DNA of 57,458 nucleotides from Acidimicrobiales bacterium (GTDB lineage: Bacteria > Actinomycetota > Acidimicrobiia > Acidimicrobiales > GCA-2861595), in assembly GCA_036262515.1 (NCBI GenBank), contig DATAIT010000075.1, positions 1 through 57,458 of the forward strand, given 5' to 3'. Shown piece by piece: positions 16,346-24,379 of the stretch; the stretch's first letter is position 1, and the number at the start of each line of letters is the position of its first letter. A program made the translations under genes and the position numbers. The notes under the pieces are model-generated. The model worked only from the letters and a program-made list of their open reading frames with translations. It was not told where the DNA came from and made no database searches.

Positions 16346-17889
16346 ACCGGTGGCACGCCGTGGCGGCGGTCGCTGAACGTGCGGTCCTTCCCCTCCGCCA
16401 GCGCCAGGCGCGCGATGAGCTCGTTGCGCAGGTCCTCGGGCTGCACGACGGCGTCGATCACCAGGTCCGACGCCAGACGGAGCAGGTCGACGTCGGCCTC
16501 GTACTCGGCCCGCTTGGCGGCCACGAAGGCGATGCGCTCCTCGGGCGTCGCCAGCGCGGCGATGTGGTTGGCGTACACGGCGTTCACCGCCGGCTCGGGG
16601 CCCATGACGGCGATCTTGGCCGACGGGAGGGCGATGCAGGCATCCGGCTCGAAGGCCGGCCCGGCCATGGCGTAGAGACCGGCGCCGTAGGCCTTGCGCA
16701 CGATCACCGAGATCTTGGGGACGGTCGCCTCGGCCACGGCGGTCACCATCTTGGCGCCGTGGCGAATGATGCCCTGGCGCTCCACCTGGGTGCCGATCAT
16801 GAAACCGGGCACGTCGGCCAGGAACACCAGCGGCACGTTGAAGGCGTCGCACCACCACACGAAGCGGGCCACCTTGTCGGCCGAGTCGACGAAGAGCACA
16901 CCGCCTTTGCGAGCGGGATTGTTGGCCACGACGCCGACCGCCCGTCCGTCGAGGCGGGCCAGTGCCACGATCACCTCGGCGGCCCACAGCGGCTTGATCT
17001 CGAACAACGACGCCTCGTCGACCACGGCGTGCAGGACTTCGTGCATGTCGTACCCGGCCCGCTCCGACTCGGGGATCATGGCGGCGGTCAGGTCGCGCGC
17101 GGGAGGCGCCGGCTCGGCCGGCGGCGGCATCTCCCGCCACGAGCTCGGGACGTAGGAGAACCAGCGGCGGGCCGCCTCGATCGCAGCCGCGTCGTCGGCC
17201 GCCAGGTTGTCGCCGCATCCCGAGATGCTGGCGTGCATGCGGGCGCCGCCCATCTCCTCGAGCGTGGTTTTCTCCCCCACCACCACCTCGGCCATGCGGG
17301 GAGACCCGAGGTACATCGACGCGTTGCCCTCGACCATGAAGACGACGTCGCAGAACGACGGGATGTAGGCGCCACCGGCGGCGGACGGACCGAACAGGCA
17401 GCAGACCTGGGGCGCCCGCCCGGACAGGCGCACCTGGTTGTAGAAGATTCGGCCCGCCCCCCGCCGGCCCGGGAAGAGCTCCACCTGGTCGGTGATGCGG
17501 GCGCCGGCCGAGTCGACCAGGTAGAACACCGGCAGCTCGTGGGCCAGGGCGTACTCGGTGAGGCGCACCATCTTCTCGACAGTGCGGGCGCCCCACGAGC
17601 CGGCCTTCACAGTGGCGTCGTTGGCCACCACGCACACGGGCCGGCCGTCGACCGTGCCCCACCCGGTGACGACCCCGTCGGCCGGCAGGTCGCCGCTCGC
17701 GGCGGCGGCGTTGGCCAGCAGGCCGTCCTCCACGAACGACCCCTCGTCGACCAGCAGGGCGATGCGGTCCCGCACGAACAGCTTGTTGCGCTCGGCCAGC
17801 CGCGCCGCACCCTTGTCCCGGTTGCCCCGCAGTGCCCGCTCCGACGCCCCCTGCACCGACGAGACGGCGGCGGCCTCGTCCTCGGTCAC
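16342..17889 (-). CDS. acyl-CoA carboxylase, carboxyltransferase (beta) subunit
   Basis: This 515-residue protein belongs to the PccB/MccB/AccD crotonase-type carboxyltransferases. The GTG at 17889 overlaps the upstream phosphatase stop by 4 nt (GTGA). Both half-domains are present: the N-terminal one with SGGRPxCVVANDATVKAGS-like sequence and YLVDSAGARI, and the C-terminal one with PLVFLADVPGFMIGTQ and a ...RKAYGAGLYAMAGPAFEPD oxyanion region. The length fits the family. The adjacent HMG-CoA-lyase-like gene favours methylcrotonyl-CoA or a related branched substrate. No biotin-carboxylase (alpha) subunit lies in the window, so the partner is encoded elsewhere. Confidence 0.85.
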   Translation of the reverse strand: MTEDEAAAVSSVQGASERALRGNRDKGAARLAERNKLFVRDRIALLVDEGSFVEDGLLANAAAASGDLPADGVVTGWGTVDGRPVCVVANDATVKAGSWGARTVEKMVRLTEYALAHELPVFYLVDSAGARITDQVELFPGRRGAGRIFYNQVRLSGRAPQVCCLFGPSAAGGAYIPSFCDVVFMVEGNASMYLGSPRMAEVVVGEKTTLEEMGGARMHASISGCGDNLAADDAAAIEAARRWFSYVPSSWREMPPPAEPAPPARDLTAAMIPESERAGYDMHEVLHAVVDEASLFEIKPLWAAEVIVALARLDGRAVGVVANNPARKGGVLFVDSADKVARFVWWCDAFNVPLVFLADVPGFMIGTQVERQGIIRHGAKMVTAVAEATVPKISVIVRKAYGAGLYAMAGPAFEPDACIALPSAKIAVMGPEPAVNAVYANHIAALATPEERIAFVAAKRAEYEADVDLLRLASDLVIDAVVQPEDLRNELIARLALAEGKDRTFSDRRHGVPPV

Positions 17890-18971
17890 GTCCGCCGGAT
17901 CGCCAGGATGGCCACGTCGTCGGTCAGCGGCTCCGAGGCGAAGTCCCGGGCGCCCTCGAGCAGGCCCTTGCACAGCGACGTGAGCTCCTCACCCGGGTCG
18001 CGTCGCAGGATCTGGGCGATGCGCTCCTCGCCGAACAGCTGGTCGCCCGAACGGGCCTCGGTGAGGCCGTCGGTGTAGAGGAGGAGAACGTCACCCGGGT
18101 CGAGGTCGATCTCACGGCTGAAGTAGGCGCCGTTGGGATCGAGGGTGAGCAGCGGCCCGGTGGCCCGCAACGGCCGCACCTCGCCGTCGTGCCACACCCA
18201 AGCGGGCGGGTGTCCGGCAGACGCGAAGCGCAGCGTGGCAGCAGCCTGGTCGAACACCACCGTGCACAGCGACACCAGGTCCTCCGGCCGTCCCTGGGCC
18301 GACAGGACCACGTTGAGCTCCTCGATGGCCTGGGCGGGGTCGCGGTACTGCGTGAGGAAGACGCGCAGCAGGTACTTCACCTGGAACGCGGTGATCGACG
18401 GCTCGATCCCGTGGCCGGCCACGTCGCCGATCACGGCGGCCAGGCGGGACGCACCGTTGGGGAACAGGTCGTAGAAGTCGCCGGCCATGGCACCCATGCC
18501 GGGCTCGTAGAGGTGGGCGACCTCGAAGCCCTGGATGGTGGGCAGATCGTCAGGCGCCAGCCGGGCCGACCACCGCATCGGCGTGAGCTCGCTCTGCTGG
18601 TTGAGGACCTCCTGGGCCCGCCGCTCGAGCACCCACCGCTCCTCGGTGAGGCGGGCCTCGGCGAGGATCTGGCGCCCGTAGCGCAGCGAGAGCCCCACGG
18701 GTACCACCAACAGGAGGAGGGGGATGTCGAACTCCGCCTTCTCCGACACCGAGCTGACGCCCAGACCGAGGGCGAGCACCAGGTAGAGGAGCGTGGTGTG
18801 GACCTCCTTGCGGAAGCCAAGGCGGGCCACCGCCGTGCCCGAGCCGGTGGCGCCCTCGCTGTGCGTGATGCGCCGAAGTGCCCGCTCGAGGCGGAGTGCC
18901 GAACGACCCCAGACGATCGCCGCGATCAGGCATCCGACGGCGACGACCAGCAGGACGGGTCGGTTCACCAT
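17886..18971 (-). CDS. SpoIIE/RsbU-type PP2C serine phosphatase, membrane-bound
   Basis: This is a 361-residue protein. The first 100 residues have about three membrane helices (VLLVVAVGCLIAAIVWG, TTLLYLVLALGLGVSS, IPLLLLVVPVGLSL). A coiled linker leads to a PP2C domain (about 140-360) with the metal-binding motifs intact: MAGDFYD, VIGDVAGHGIEPS, LYTDGLTEAR and the final DDVAILAIRR. Such phosphatases dephosphorylate STAS anti-anti-sigma proteins in partner-switching circuits. The gene is translationally coupled to the acyl-CoA carboxylase subunit, an unusual pairing. No sensor domain or STAS partner lies nearby. Confidence 0.85.
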   Translation of the reverse strand: MVNRPVLLVVAVGCLIAAIVWGRSALRLERALRRITHSEGATGSGTAVARLGFRKEVHTTLLYLVLALGLGVSSVSEKAEFDIPLLLLVVPVGLSLRYGRQILAEARLTEERWVLERRAQEVLNQQSELTPMRWSARLAPDDLPTIQGFEVAHLYEPGMGAMAGDFYDLFPNGASRLAAVIGDVAGHGIEPSITAFQVKYLLRVFLTQYRDPAQAIEELNVVLSAQGRPEDLVSLCTVVFDQAAATLRFASAGHPPAWVWHDGEVRPLRATGPLLTLDPNGAYFSREIDLDPGDVLLLYTDGLTEARSGDQLFGEERIAQILRRDPGEELTSLCKGLLEGARDFASEPLTDDVAILAIRRT

Positions 18972-19097
18972 GCCGGAATCACGCTACTTCCCGGGCCTTC
19001 GTCCGGTTCACGACGTCGCTCCAGTCGGCATGGGATCCGGAGGGCCCGGTCCGGGTGACCGGTCCCGAGCGGCCAGGGCAGCCGCGGCTGCTCGCGA

Positions 19098-20453
19098 TCA
19101 CCCGTCTCGCCGACGTACCCGCAGCTTGAGGGGAGTGGGGCCGAAGCCGAAGTGCTCCCGGATCCTGCGCTCGAGGTAGCGCAGGTACGTCTGGGGCAGG
19201 GCGCGACTGGTGAACAGGGTGAAGGTCGGCGGGTCAGTGGCTCCCTGGGTGGCGTAGAGCACCTTGCCGGTGGGCGAGGCGTGCGCCAGCTGCGCATCCT
19301 GGATCACCTTGTTCAGCTCGGCCGTGGGGATGCGCCGGTGGTACGCCTCGATGGCCTGGTCGAGGGCAGGCACCAGCTTGTGGACGCCCAGGCCGGATCG
19401 AGCGCTCACCTTCAGCACGGGGGCATAGCCAAGGAACGACAGCCGGTCGGCCAGCTGGCCTCGGACGTCCTCGCGCGCCTCGGCGTCGAGCAGCTCCCAC
19501 TTGTTCAGCAGGATCACCACGGGACTGCCGGCGGCGTCGATGCGCTCGGCCAGCCGCTGGTCCTGGGAGGTGACGCCGTCGGACGCGTCGATGACCAGCA
19601 CGGCGGCGTCGGCCTCGTCGATGGCCCGCAGCGCCCGGACGAGCGAATAGAACTCCGGACCCTCGCTGTTGCGGGACTTGCGGCGCATCCCGGCCGTGTC
19701 GATCAGGCGCAGCGGGCCCATCTCGGTCTCGATCAGGGTGTCGACGGTGTCCCGGGTGGTCCCCGGCATGTCGTGCACCACGGATCGCTCGTCGCCCACC
19801 AGCCGGTTGAACAGCGTGGACTTGCCCACGTTGGGGCGGCCCACGATGGCCACGCTGGGCGGCTCCGCCGCGCCGTCGTCGCGGGGTGGCGAGCCGCCGT
19901 CGGGCTCGTCGAGATCGGTGGCCGGAGGCTCCGGAGGGAGCAGGCCGACGACCTCGTCGAGCAGGTCGCCGACGCCGCGCCCGTGCAACGCCGACACGAC
20001 CCACGGATCGCCCAGCCCCAGGCGGGTGAGAGCCCAGGCGTCGGACTCCCGGTTGTGCGAGTCGACCTTGTTGGCCACCAGCACCACGGGCTTGCCCGAC
20101 CGGCGCAGCAGGCGGGCGACCCGCTCGTCCTCGTCGGTCGCGCCGACGGCCGCATCCACGACCACGAGCAACAGGTCGGCCTCCGACATGGCCCGCTCCG
20201 CCTGCGCGCTCACCTGGCGGTCGAGCGGATCGTCGTTGGCCAGCCACCCGCCCGTGTCGACGAGGGTGAACTCCCTGCCGTTCCACTCGGCGTCGAGCAC
20301 CTTCCGGTCGCGCGTGACGCCGGGCCGCTCCTCCACGATGGCCTCGCGCCGGCCGATGATGCGGTTGACGAGCGTGGACTTGCCGACGTTGGGGCGGCCG
20401 ACCACGGCCACCACCGGCTTCTGCGTGGCCACCTTCACCGGGGTCGCGGTCAC
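19098..20453 (-). CDS. der: ribosome biogenesis GTPase Der (EngA)
   Basis: This 451-residue protein has tandem GTPase domains and a C-terminal KH-like domain. G domain 1 has GRPNVGKSTLVNR, DTGGW and NKVD; G domain 2 has GRPNVGKSTLFNR, DTAGMRRKS and NKWEL. The C-terminus, with TGKVLYATQGATDPP and FTLFTSR, is the usual Der KH domain. The GTG at 20453 overlaps the upstream DUF512 stop by 4 nt. Der assists assembly of the 50S subunit. In other actinobacteria der follows cmk closely; here plsC, ispH and the DUF512 gene lie between them. Confidence 0.95.
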   Translation of the reverse strand: MTATPVKVATQKPVVAVVGRPNVGKSTLVNRIIGRREAIVEERPGVTRDRKVLDAEWNGREFTLVDTGGWLANDDPLDRQVSAQAERAMSEADLLLVVVDAAVGATDEDERVARLLRRSGKPVVLVANKVDSHNRESDAWALTRLGLGDPWVVSALHGRGVGDLLDEVVGLLPPEPPATDLDEPDGGSPPRDDGAAEPPSVAIVGRPNVGKSTLFNRLVGDERSVVHDMPGTTRDTVDTLIETEMGPLRLIDTAGMRRKSRNSEGPEFYSLVRALRAIDEADAAVLVIDASDGVTSQDQRLAERIDAAGSPVVILLNKWELLDAEAREDVRGQLADRLSFLGYAPVLKVSARSGLGVHKLVPALDQAIEAYHRRIPTAELNKVIQDAQLAHASPTGKVLYATQGATDPPTFTLFTSRALPQTYLRYLERRIREHFGFGPTPLKLRVRRRDG

Positions 20454-21919
20454 GAAGCCACCGCGGCCGCCGCCGAAGCCGCGTGCGGGCGGGCATCGAG
20501 GCCGAGGGCTCGACGCAGGGAGCGGCCGTCGGCGGGGACCACCTCCACGGGGCGGGGGAGGTCGGCGGGCGTGAGGCCGTCGAGGAACACGCCGTCCGAC
20601 AGGCACACGTCGGGCAGAAGGTACCGGTGACCTCCGGGCTGCGCAGCGAGGGTGCGGGCCACGTCTTCGCCCACGAGCAGGCCGGTGACGCCGATGTTCC
20701 CGCCGAAGAACCGGTTCTCCACCACCACCAGGCGCACGTGGGGCCACCGGAGCCCGTCGAGCAGGGGCGCCAGCACACGGGCGCCATAGGTCCCGGTGAG
20801 CACGCCCACGGGCGCGTCGTGCGCGACCGGCGCGGCACCAGCCAAACCCGGAGCGCGCCGTGCCCGGTATCCCTCCGCCGGAGCGCCGTCGACCCAGGCG
20901 AAGAAGCCGCCGCGTGCCAAGGCAGCGCCGCCCCGCTCGGACATCGTCGGCCCTGCGGTCGCCGCGCCGGCCGGCCCGTGGCGCCGGGCGGGGTCGTCCC
21001 CCGGCTCGGCCCACTGCTGGGCGAGGAGGCGGGCCATGCCGATGCCGTCCTCGTGCATGGCGAAGCCCTCGTACGCGTCGGCGCCGGGGAAGGGCAGGCC
21101 GGCGAGCAGGTAGTACTCGTCGGCGGCGAACGCCATCCGCCGGCCCAACACCCGCAGGAAGACCTGCTGCCATTCGTGCACGGTGTCGACGGCCGCCCGC
21201 GCTTCCTCGTCCGTGTGGGGGCGCATGGCCGCCTCGTGGGACCACCGGCTCACGCCGAGCGGCACCACGGCCACGCTCGACAGCTCGGGGTACTCGTCGA
21301 GCACACCCGCCAGCGTGTCGTGCAGCACGCCGCCGTCGTTGACCCCCGGGCACACCACGACCTGGCCGTGGACCTCGATGCCGGCGTCGAGCAGCGCCCG
21401 CAGCCAGCGCAGGCTGGTGGCGCCCCGCCGGTTGCGCAGCATGCGGGCGCGGATGTCGGCGTCGGTGGCGTGGATGCTCACGTAGAGCGGGGCGAGGCGC
21501 TCGGTGACGACGCGCTCGAGGTCGGCTTCGGTGAAGCGGGTCAGGGTGGTGAAGTTGCCGTACAGGAACGACAGCCGGTAGTCGTCGTCCTTCACGTACA
21601 GGCTCTTGCGCATCCCCGGCGGGAGCTGGTGGATGAAGCAGAACTCGCAGTGGTTGTCGCAGGTCTGCACCCGGTCGAACAGCGCCGAGGCCAGCTCGGC
21701 GCCGAGCGGCTCGCCGGCCGCCTTCTCCACCACCACCGAGAGCTCGAGGCCGCCGCGGCGGATCTCCAGCTCCACGCAGGCCTCGTCGGTGAGCAGCTGG
21801 AGTTGGATGACATCTCGGGGCACCCGTCCGGCCAGGGCGACGATCTCGTCGCCGGGCCGCAGGTCCGCCCGCGCGGCCGGTGACCCGTCGGCCACGGCCA
21901 CCACCCGAGGCAGCGACAT
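20450..21919 (-). CDS. DUF512 protein with PDZ and radical-SAM domains
   Basis: This 489-residue protein has an N-terminal PDZ-like domain (residues 1-60, DGSPAARADLRPGDEIVALA). A radical-SAM-like segment follows, with the iron-sulfur cluster cysteines CDNHCEFCFIHQLPPGMRKS (CxxxCxxC, about 88-107) and YGNFTTLTRF. The DUF512 C-terminal domain ends in a VVENRFFGGNIGVTGLL and LLPDVCLSDGVFLDG region. The family's substrate is unknown. The gene is divergent from ispH, 34 nt away, and overlaps der. The PDZ is intact, and the length is typical or slightly long because of an Ala/Gly/Pro-rich insert near 300-340. Confidence 0.85.
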   Translation of the reverse strand: MSLPRVVAVADGSPAARADLRPGDEIVALAGRVPRDVIQLQLLTDEACVELEIRRGGLELSVVVEKAAGEPLGAELASALFDRVQTCDNHCEFCFIHQLPPGMRKSLYVKDDDYRLSFLYGNFTTLTRFTEADLERVVTERLAPLYVSIHATDADIRARMLRNRRGATSLRWLRALLDAGIEVHGQVVVCPGVNDGGVLHDTLAGVLDEYPELSSVAVVPLGVSRWSHEAAMRPHTDEEARAAVDTVHEWQQVFLRVLGRRMAFAADEYYLLAGLPFPGADAYEGFAMHEDGIGMARLLAQQWAEPGDDPARRHGPAGAATAGPTMSERGGAALARGGFFAWVDGAPAEGYRARRAPGLAGAAPVAHDAPVGVLTGTYGARVLAPLLDGLRWPHVRLVVVENRFFGGNIGVTGLLVGEDVARTLAAQPGGHRYLLPDVCLSDGVFLDGLTPADLPRPVEVVPADGRSLRRALGLDARPHAASAAAAVAS

Positions 21920-21922
21920 GCC

Positions 21923-21950
21923 CCCAGGCTACTGCCAGCCGTAGCCTGGG
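21923..21950. promoter_or_regulatory. perfect 10-bp inverted repeat between ispH and the DUF512 gene
   Basis: CCCAGGCTAC and GTAGCCTGGG are exact complements around an 8-nt loop. They fill almost the whole 34-nt gap between two divergent starts (21919 minus, 21954 plus). They may form an operator for both promoters or an RNA hairpin masking the ispH start. Both neighbours encode iron-sulfur enzymes. Confidence 0.5.
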
Positions 21951-21953
21951 CCC

Positions 21954-23018
21954 ATGCCGGTCGAGACGGTCCTCCTGGCCGCGCCACGCGGCTTCTGTGC
22001 CGGTGTGGAGATGGCGATCAAGGCGCTGGGGTGGATGGTGCGCGTCTTCGACCCGCCGGTGTACTGCTACCACGAGATCGTCCACAACCAGATCGTCGTC
22101 GACCGCTTCCGCCGGCTCGGGGTGGTGTTCGTGGACGACGTGGCCGAGGTGCCGCCGGGTGCCCCTCTCATGCTCAGCGCCCACGGCTCGGCCCCCGAGG
22201 TGGTGGCGGCGGCACGGGCCAACGGCGGCGTGGTGGTCGACGCGGTGTGCCCCCTGGTGACGAAGGTCCACCACGAGGTGAAGGTCCGTGCCGGCAAGGG
22301 CTACACCGTCGTCTACGTCGGCCACGAGGGCCACGACGAGGCGGTGGGAACCATGGCCGTCGCCCCCGACGCCGTCCGGCTGGTGGAGACGGAGGCGGAC
22401 GTGCACGCACTGGACCTCGATCCTGACGACCCGGTGGCCTTCCTCGCGCAGACCACCCTCAGCATGGACGAGTGGGCGGGTGTCCGCGACGCCGCCGCCG
22501 GCCGATTCCCCGCCATGTGGATGCCGTCACGGAGCGATCTCTGCTTCGCCACCACCAACCGCCAGACGGCGCTGAAGGCCATCGCCGCCCGGGCCGACGC
22601 GCTGCTGGTGATCGGGTCGGCCAACTCCTCGAACACCCGGGCCCTGGAGAACGTGGCCCGGACGATGTGTCCCGTGGTGGTCCGCGTGAACGGGGCCGAC
22701 GAGGTTCCCGACGATCTCGAGGGGGTGGTGGGCGTGACCGCCGGTGCGTCCGCCCCCGAGGAGCTGGTGCGGTCGGTGATCGACCGGCTGGGCCCGACCG
22801 GGGGCGTCGAGCTGGTCGCCGTCACCGACGAGGACGAGTACTTCCCGCCGCCGCGAGAGCTCCGCGACCTGCTGCGGGCAGCGGTGATCGCAGTGAGCGC
22901 TTCGCTCTTCGTGCCCGCCGACGCCTCGGCGCCGCTCCTCGACGACCGCCTCATCGCCGCCAGCGACGTGCTGGACGTCCTGTCGCAGAGCGCTCCCAGC
23001 CCGGCGCCGCTGACCTGA
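21954..23018 (+). CDS. ispH: 4-hydroxy-3-methylbut-2-enyl diphosphate reductase
   Basis: This 354-residue protein is the last enzyme of the MEP isoprenoid pathway, reducing HMBPP to IPP and DMAPP with a [4Fe-4S] cluster. The three cluster cysteines are present: RGFCAGVEMAI near residue 18, DAVCPLVTKVH near 98 and SDLCFATTNRQ near 197. The active-site segments GHEGHDEAVGTM, QTTLSMDEW and GSANSSNTRAL are also conserved. The gene starts with ATG at 21954 and stands alone on the plus strand, divergent from the DUF512 gene. Its end faces plsC across 36 nt. Confidence 0.95.
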   Translation: MPVETVLLAAPRGFCAGVEMAIKALGWMVRVFDPPVYCYHEIVHNQIVVDRFRRLGVVFVDDVAEVPPGAPLMLSAHGSAPEVVAAARANGGVVVDAVCPLVTKVHHEVKVRAGKGYTVVYVGHEGHDEAVGTMAVAPDAVRLVETEADVHALDLDPDDPVAFLAQTTLSMDEWAGVRDAAAGRFPAMWMPSRSDLCFATTNRQTALKAIAARADALLVIGSANSSNTRALENVARTMCPVVVRVNGADEVPDDLEGVVGVTAGASAPEELVRSVIDRLGPTGGVELVAVTDEDEYFPPPRELRDLLRAAVIAVSASLFVPADASAPLLDDRLIAASDVLDVLSQSAPSPAPLT

Positions 23019-23054
23019 CGGGCGCCGCTCCGGGCGAGGATGACGGAGGGGTGC

Positions 23055-23762
23055 TCAGGCCCCGACGCGGGCCTGAGCCTCGTCGAAGAGGCGCTGGAGC
23101 TCGGCCCGGAGGCGCTCGGTGAGTTCGTGCACCGTGCGCCGGGGCGCCCGTTTGCCGTCCGTGGGCGCAGACGGCGGGTGGATCGGCGCACCGATGATCA
23201 CCGAGCAGCGCACGGGACGCAGGACCCACGATCCCTTGGTCATGGCCCGTTCCGAGCCGCCGATCCCCACGGGAACGATGGGGACACCCGCCCGTATGGC
23301 GAGGTACGCAGCCCCCTCGGAGATGGGCCCGATCACCGGGCCCGAACGCCGGCCGCCCTCGGGGAAGACCACCAGCGGCTCGCCGCCGGCCAGCACCTCG
23401 AGGCACAGGCGCATGGCGACACGGTCGGCGGTCCCCCGCCGCACCGGGAAGCCCCCGAGGGCGGTGAACAACCAGCCCGGCGCCCGGTGCTTCCACATGG
23501 TGTCCTTCCCCATGTACCGCAGGCGCCGCTGGGTCACCCCGGCCACCAGGGGGGTGTCGATGTTGGAGCGGTGCACCGGCGCCAGCACGAACGGTCCGGG
23601 GGGGACGAGCTCGCGTCCCTCGATCCGCAGCCTCCAGTACGTCATGGAGACGGCGACGAGGAGGTTCCGCGCGATCCGGTACAGCACCCGCTGGCCGAAC
23701 GATGGCCCGGCGCCGCCGGCCGCCCCGCCTCTCGTCGACACGGCGCCCTCGACGCCGGTCAC
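23055..23762 (-). CDS. plsC: 1-acyl-sn-glycerol-3-phosphate acyltransferase
   Basis: This 235-residue PlsC-family acyltransferase makes phosphatidate at the membrane. It has the catalytic HX4D box (HRSNIDTP), the acceptor-binding FPEGGR (usual FPEGTR) and an IVPVGIGGSERA block. A short N-terminal amphipathic segment precedes the domain. The GTG at 23762 overlaps the cmk stop by 4 nt. In several actinobacteria cmk, plsC and der are adjacent. Confidence 0.88.
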   Translation of the reverse strand: MTGVEGAVSTRGGAAGGAGPSFGQRVLYRIARNLLVAVSMTYWRLRIEGRELVPPGPFVLAPVHRSNIDTPLVAGVTQRRLRYMGKDTMWKHRAPGWLFTALGGFPVRRGTADRVAMRLCLEVLAGGEPLVVFPEGGRRSGPVIGPISEGAAYLAIRAGVPIVPVGIGGSERAMTKGSWVLRPVRCSVIIGAPIHPPSAPTDGKRAPRRTVHELTERLRAELQRLFDEAQARVGA

Positions 23763-24379
23763 AGGAGGGCGACCACGGCGTCGACGACCTCGTCGACGGT
23801 GCGGCCCGTCGTGTCGATGACGACCGCGCCGTCTGCCACCACGAGGGGCGACGCCGTCCGCGACGAATCGATCCGATCGCGCCGGGCCAGGTCGGCCACC
23901 ACCTCGTCGTGGGCGAGCTGGCCGTGCTCCCCCGCCCGCCGCCGGGCCCGCTCGGCGTCGGAGGCGGTGAGGTACACCTTCACGTCGGCGTCGGGGAGGA
24001 CGACGCTGGCGATGTCGCGGCCCTCCATCACCCCGCTGCGCCGCTGGCGCATCCAGGCCCGTTGCCGGCGCACCAGCTCCGCGCGCACGGCCGGGTTCTG
24101 GGCGACGGCGCTCACGGCGACGCTCACCGCCGGCCCCCGGATCGCCTCGGTGGCGTCCTCACCGTCGACCGTCACCTTCTCGTCGACCTCGATCGACGTA
24201 CGGGCCACGAGGGCAGCCACGGCGGCGGCGTCCGACGGGTCGATCCCGTCCCGCAGGGCGGCGAAGGCGACCGACCGGTACATGGCCCCCGTATCGAGAT
24301 GACCGATGCCGAGGCGCGCCGCCACCGCCCGGGCCACGGTGGACTTTCCCGATCCGGCCGGTCCGTCGATGGCGATCAC
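23759..24379 (-). CDS. cmk: cytidylate kinase
   Basis: This 206-residue (d)CMP kinase starts at the GTG at 24379, which overlaps the aroA stop (GTGA); a second GTG two codons upstream would add PV. It has the P-loop DGPAGSGKST, the NMP-binding LDTGAMYRSVA, GRDIASVVLPDADVKVYL and the lid ASDAERARRR. It has the usual length and no fusion to a ribosomal or GTPase domain. It is coupled between aroA and plsC. In Mycobacterium, cmk lies directly between rluB and der. Confidence 0.93.
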   Translation of the reverse strand: MIAIDGPAGSGKSTVARAVAARLGIGHLDTGAMYRSVAFAALRDGIDPSDAAAVAALVARTSIEVDEKVTVDGEDATEAIRGPAVSVAVSAVAQNPAVRAELVRRQRAWMRQRRSGVMEGRDIASVVLPDADVKVYLTASDAERARRRAGEHGQLAHDEVVADLARRDRIDSSRTASPLVVADGAVVIDTTGRTVDEVVDAVVALL

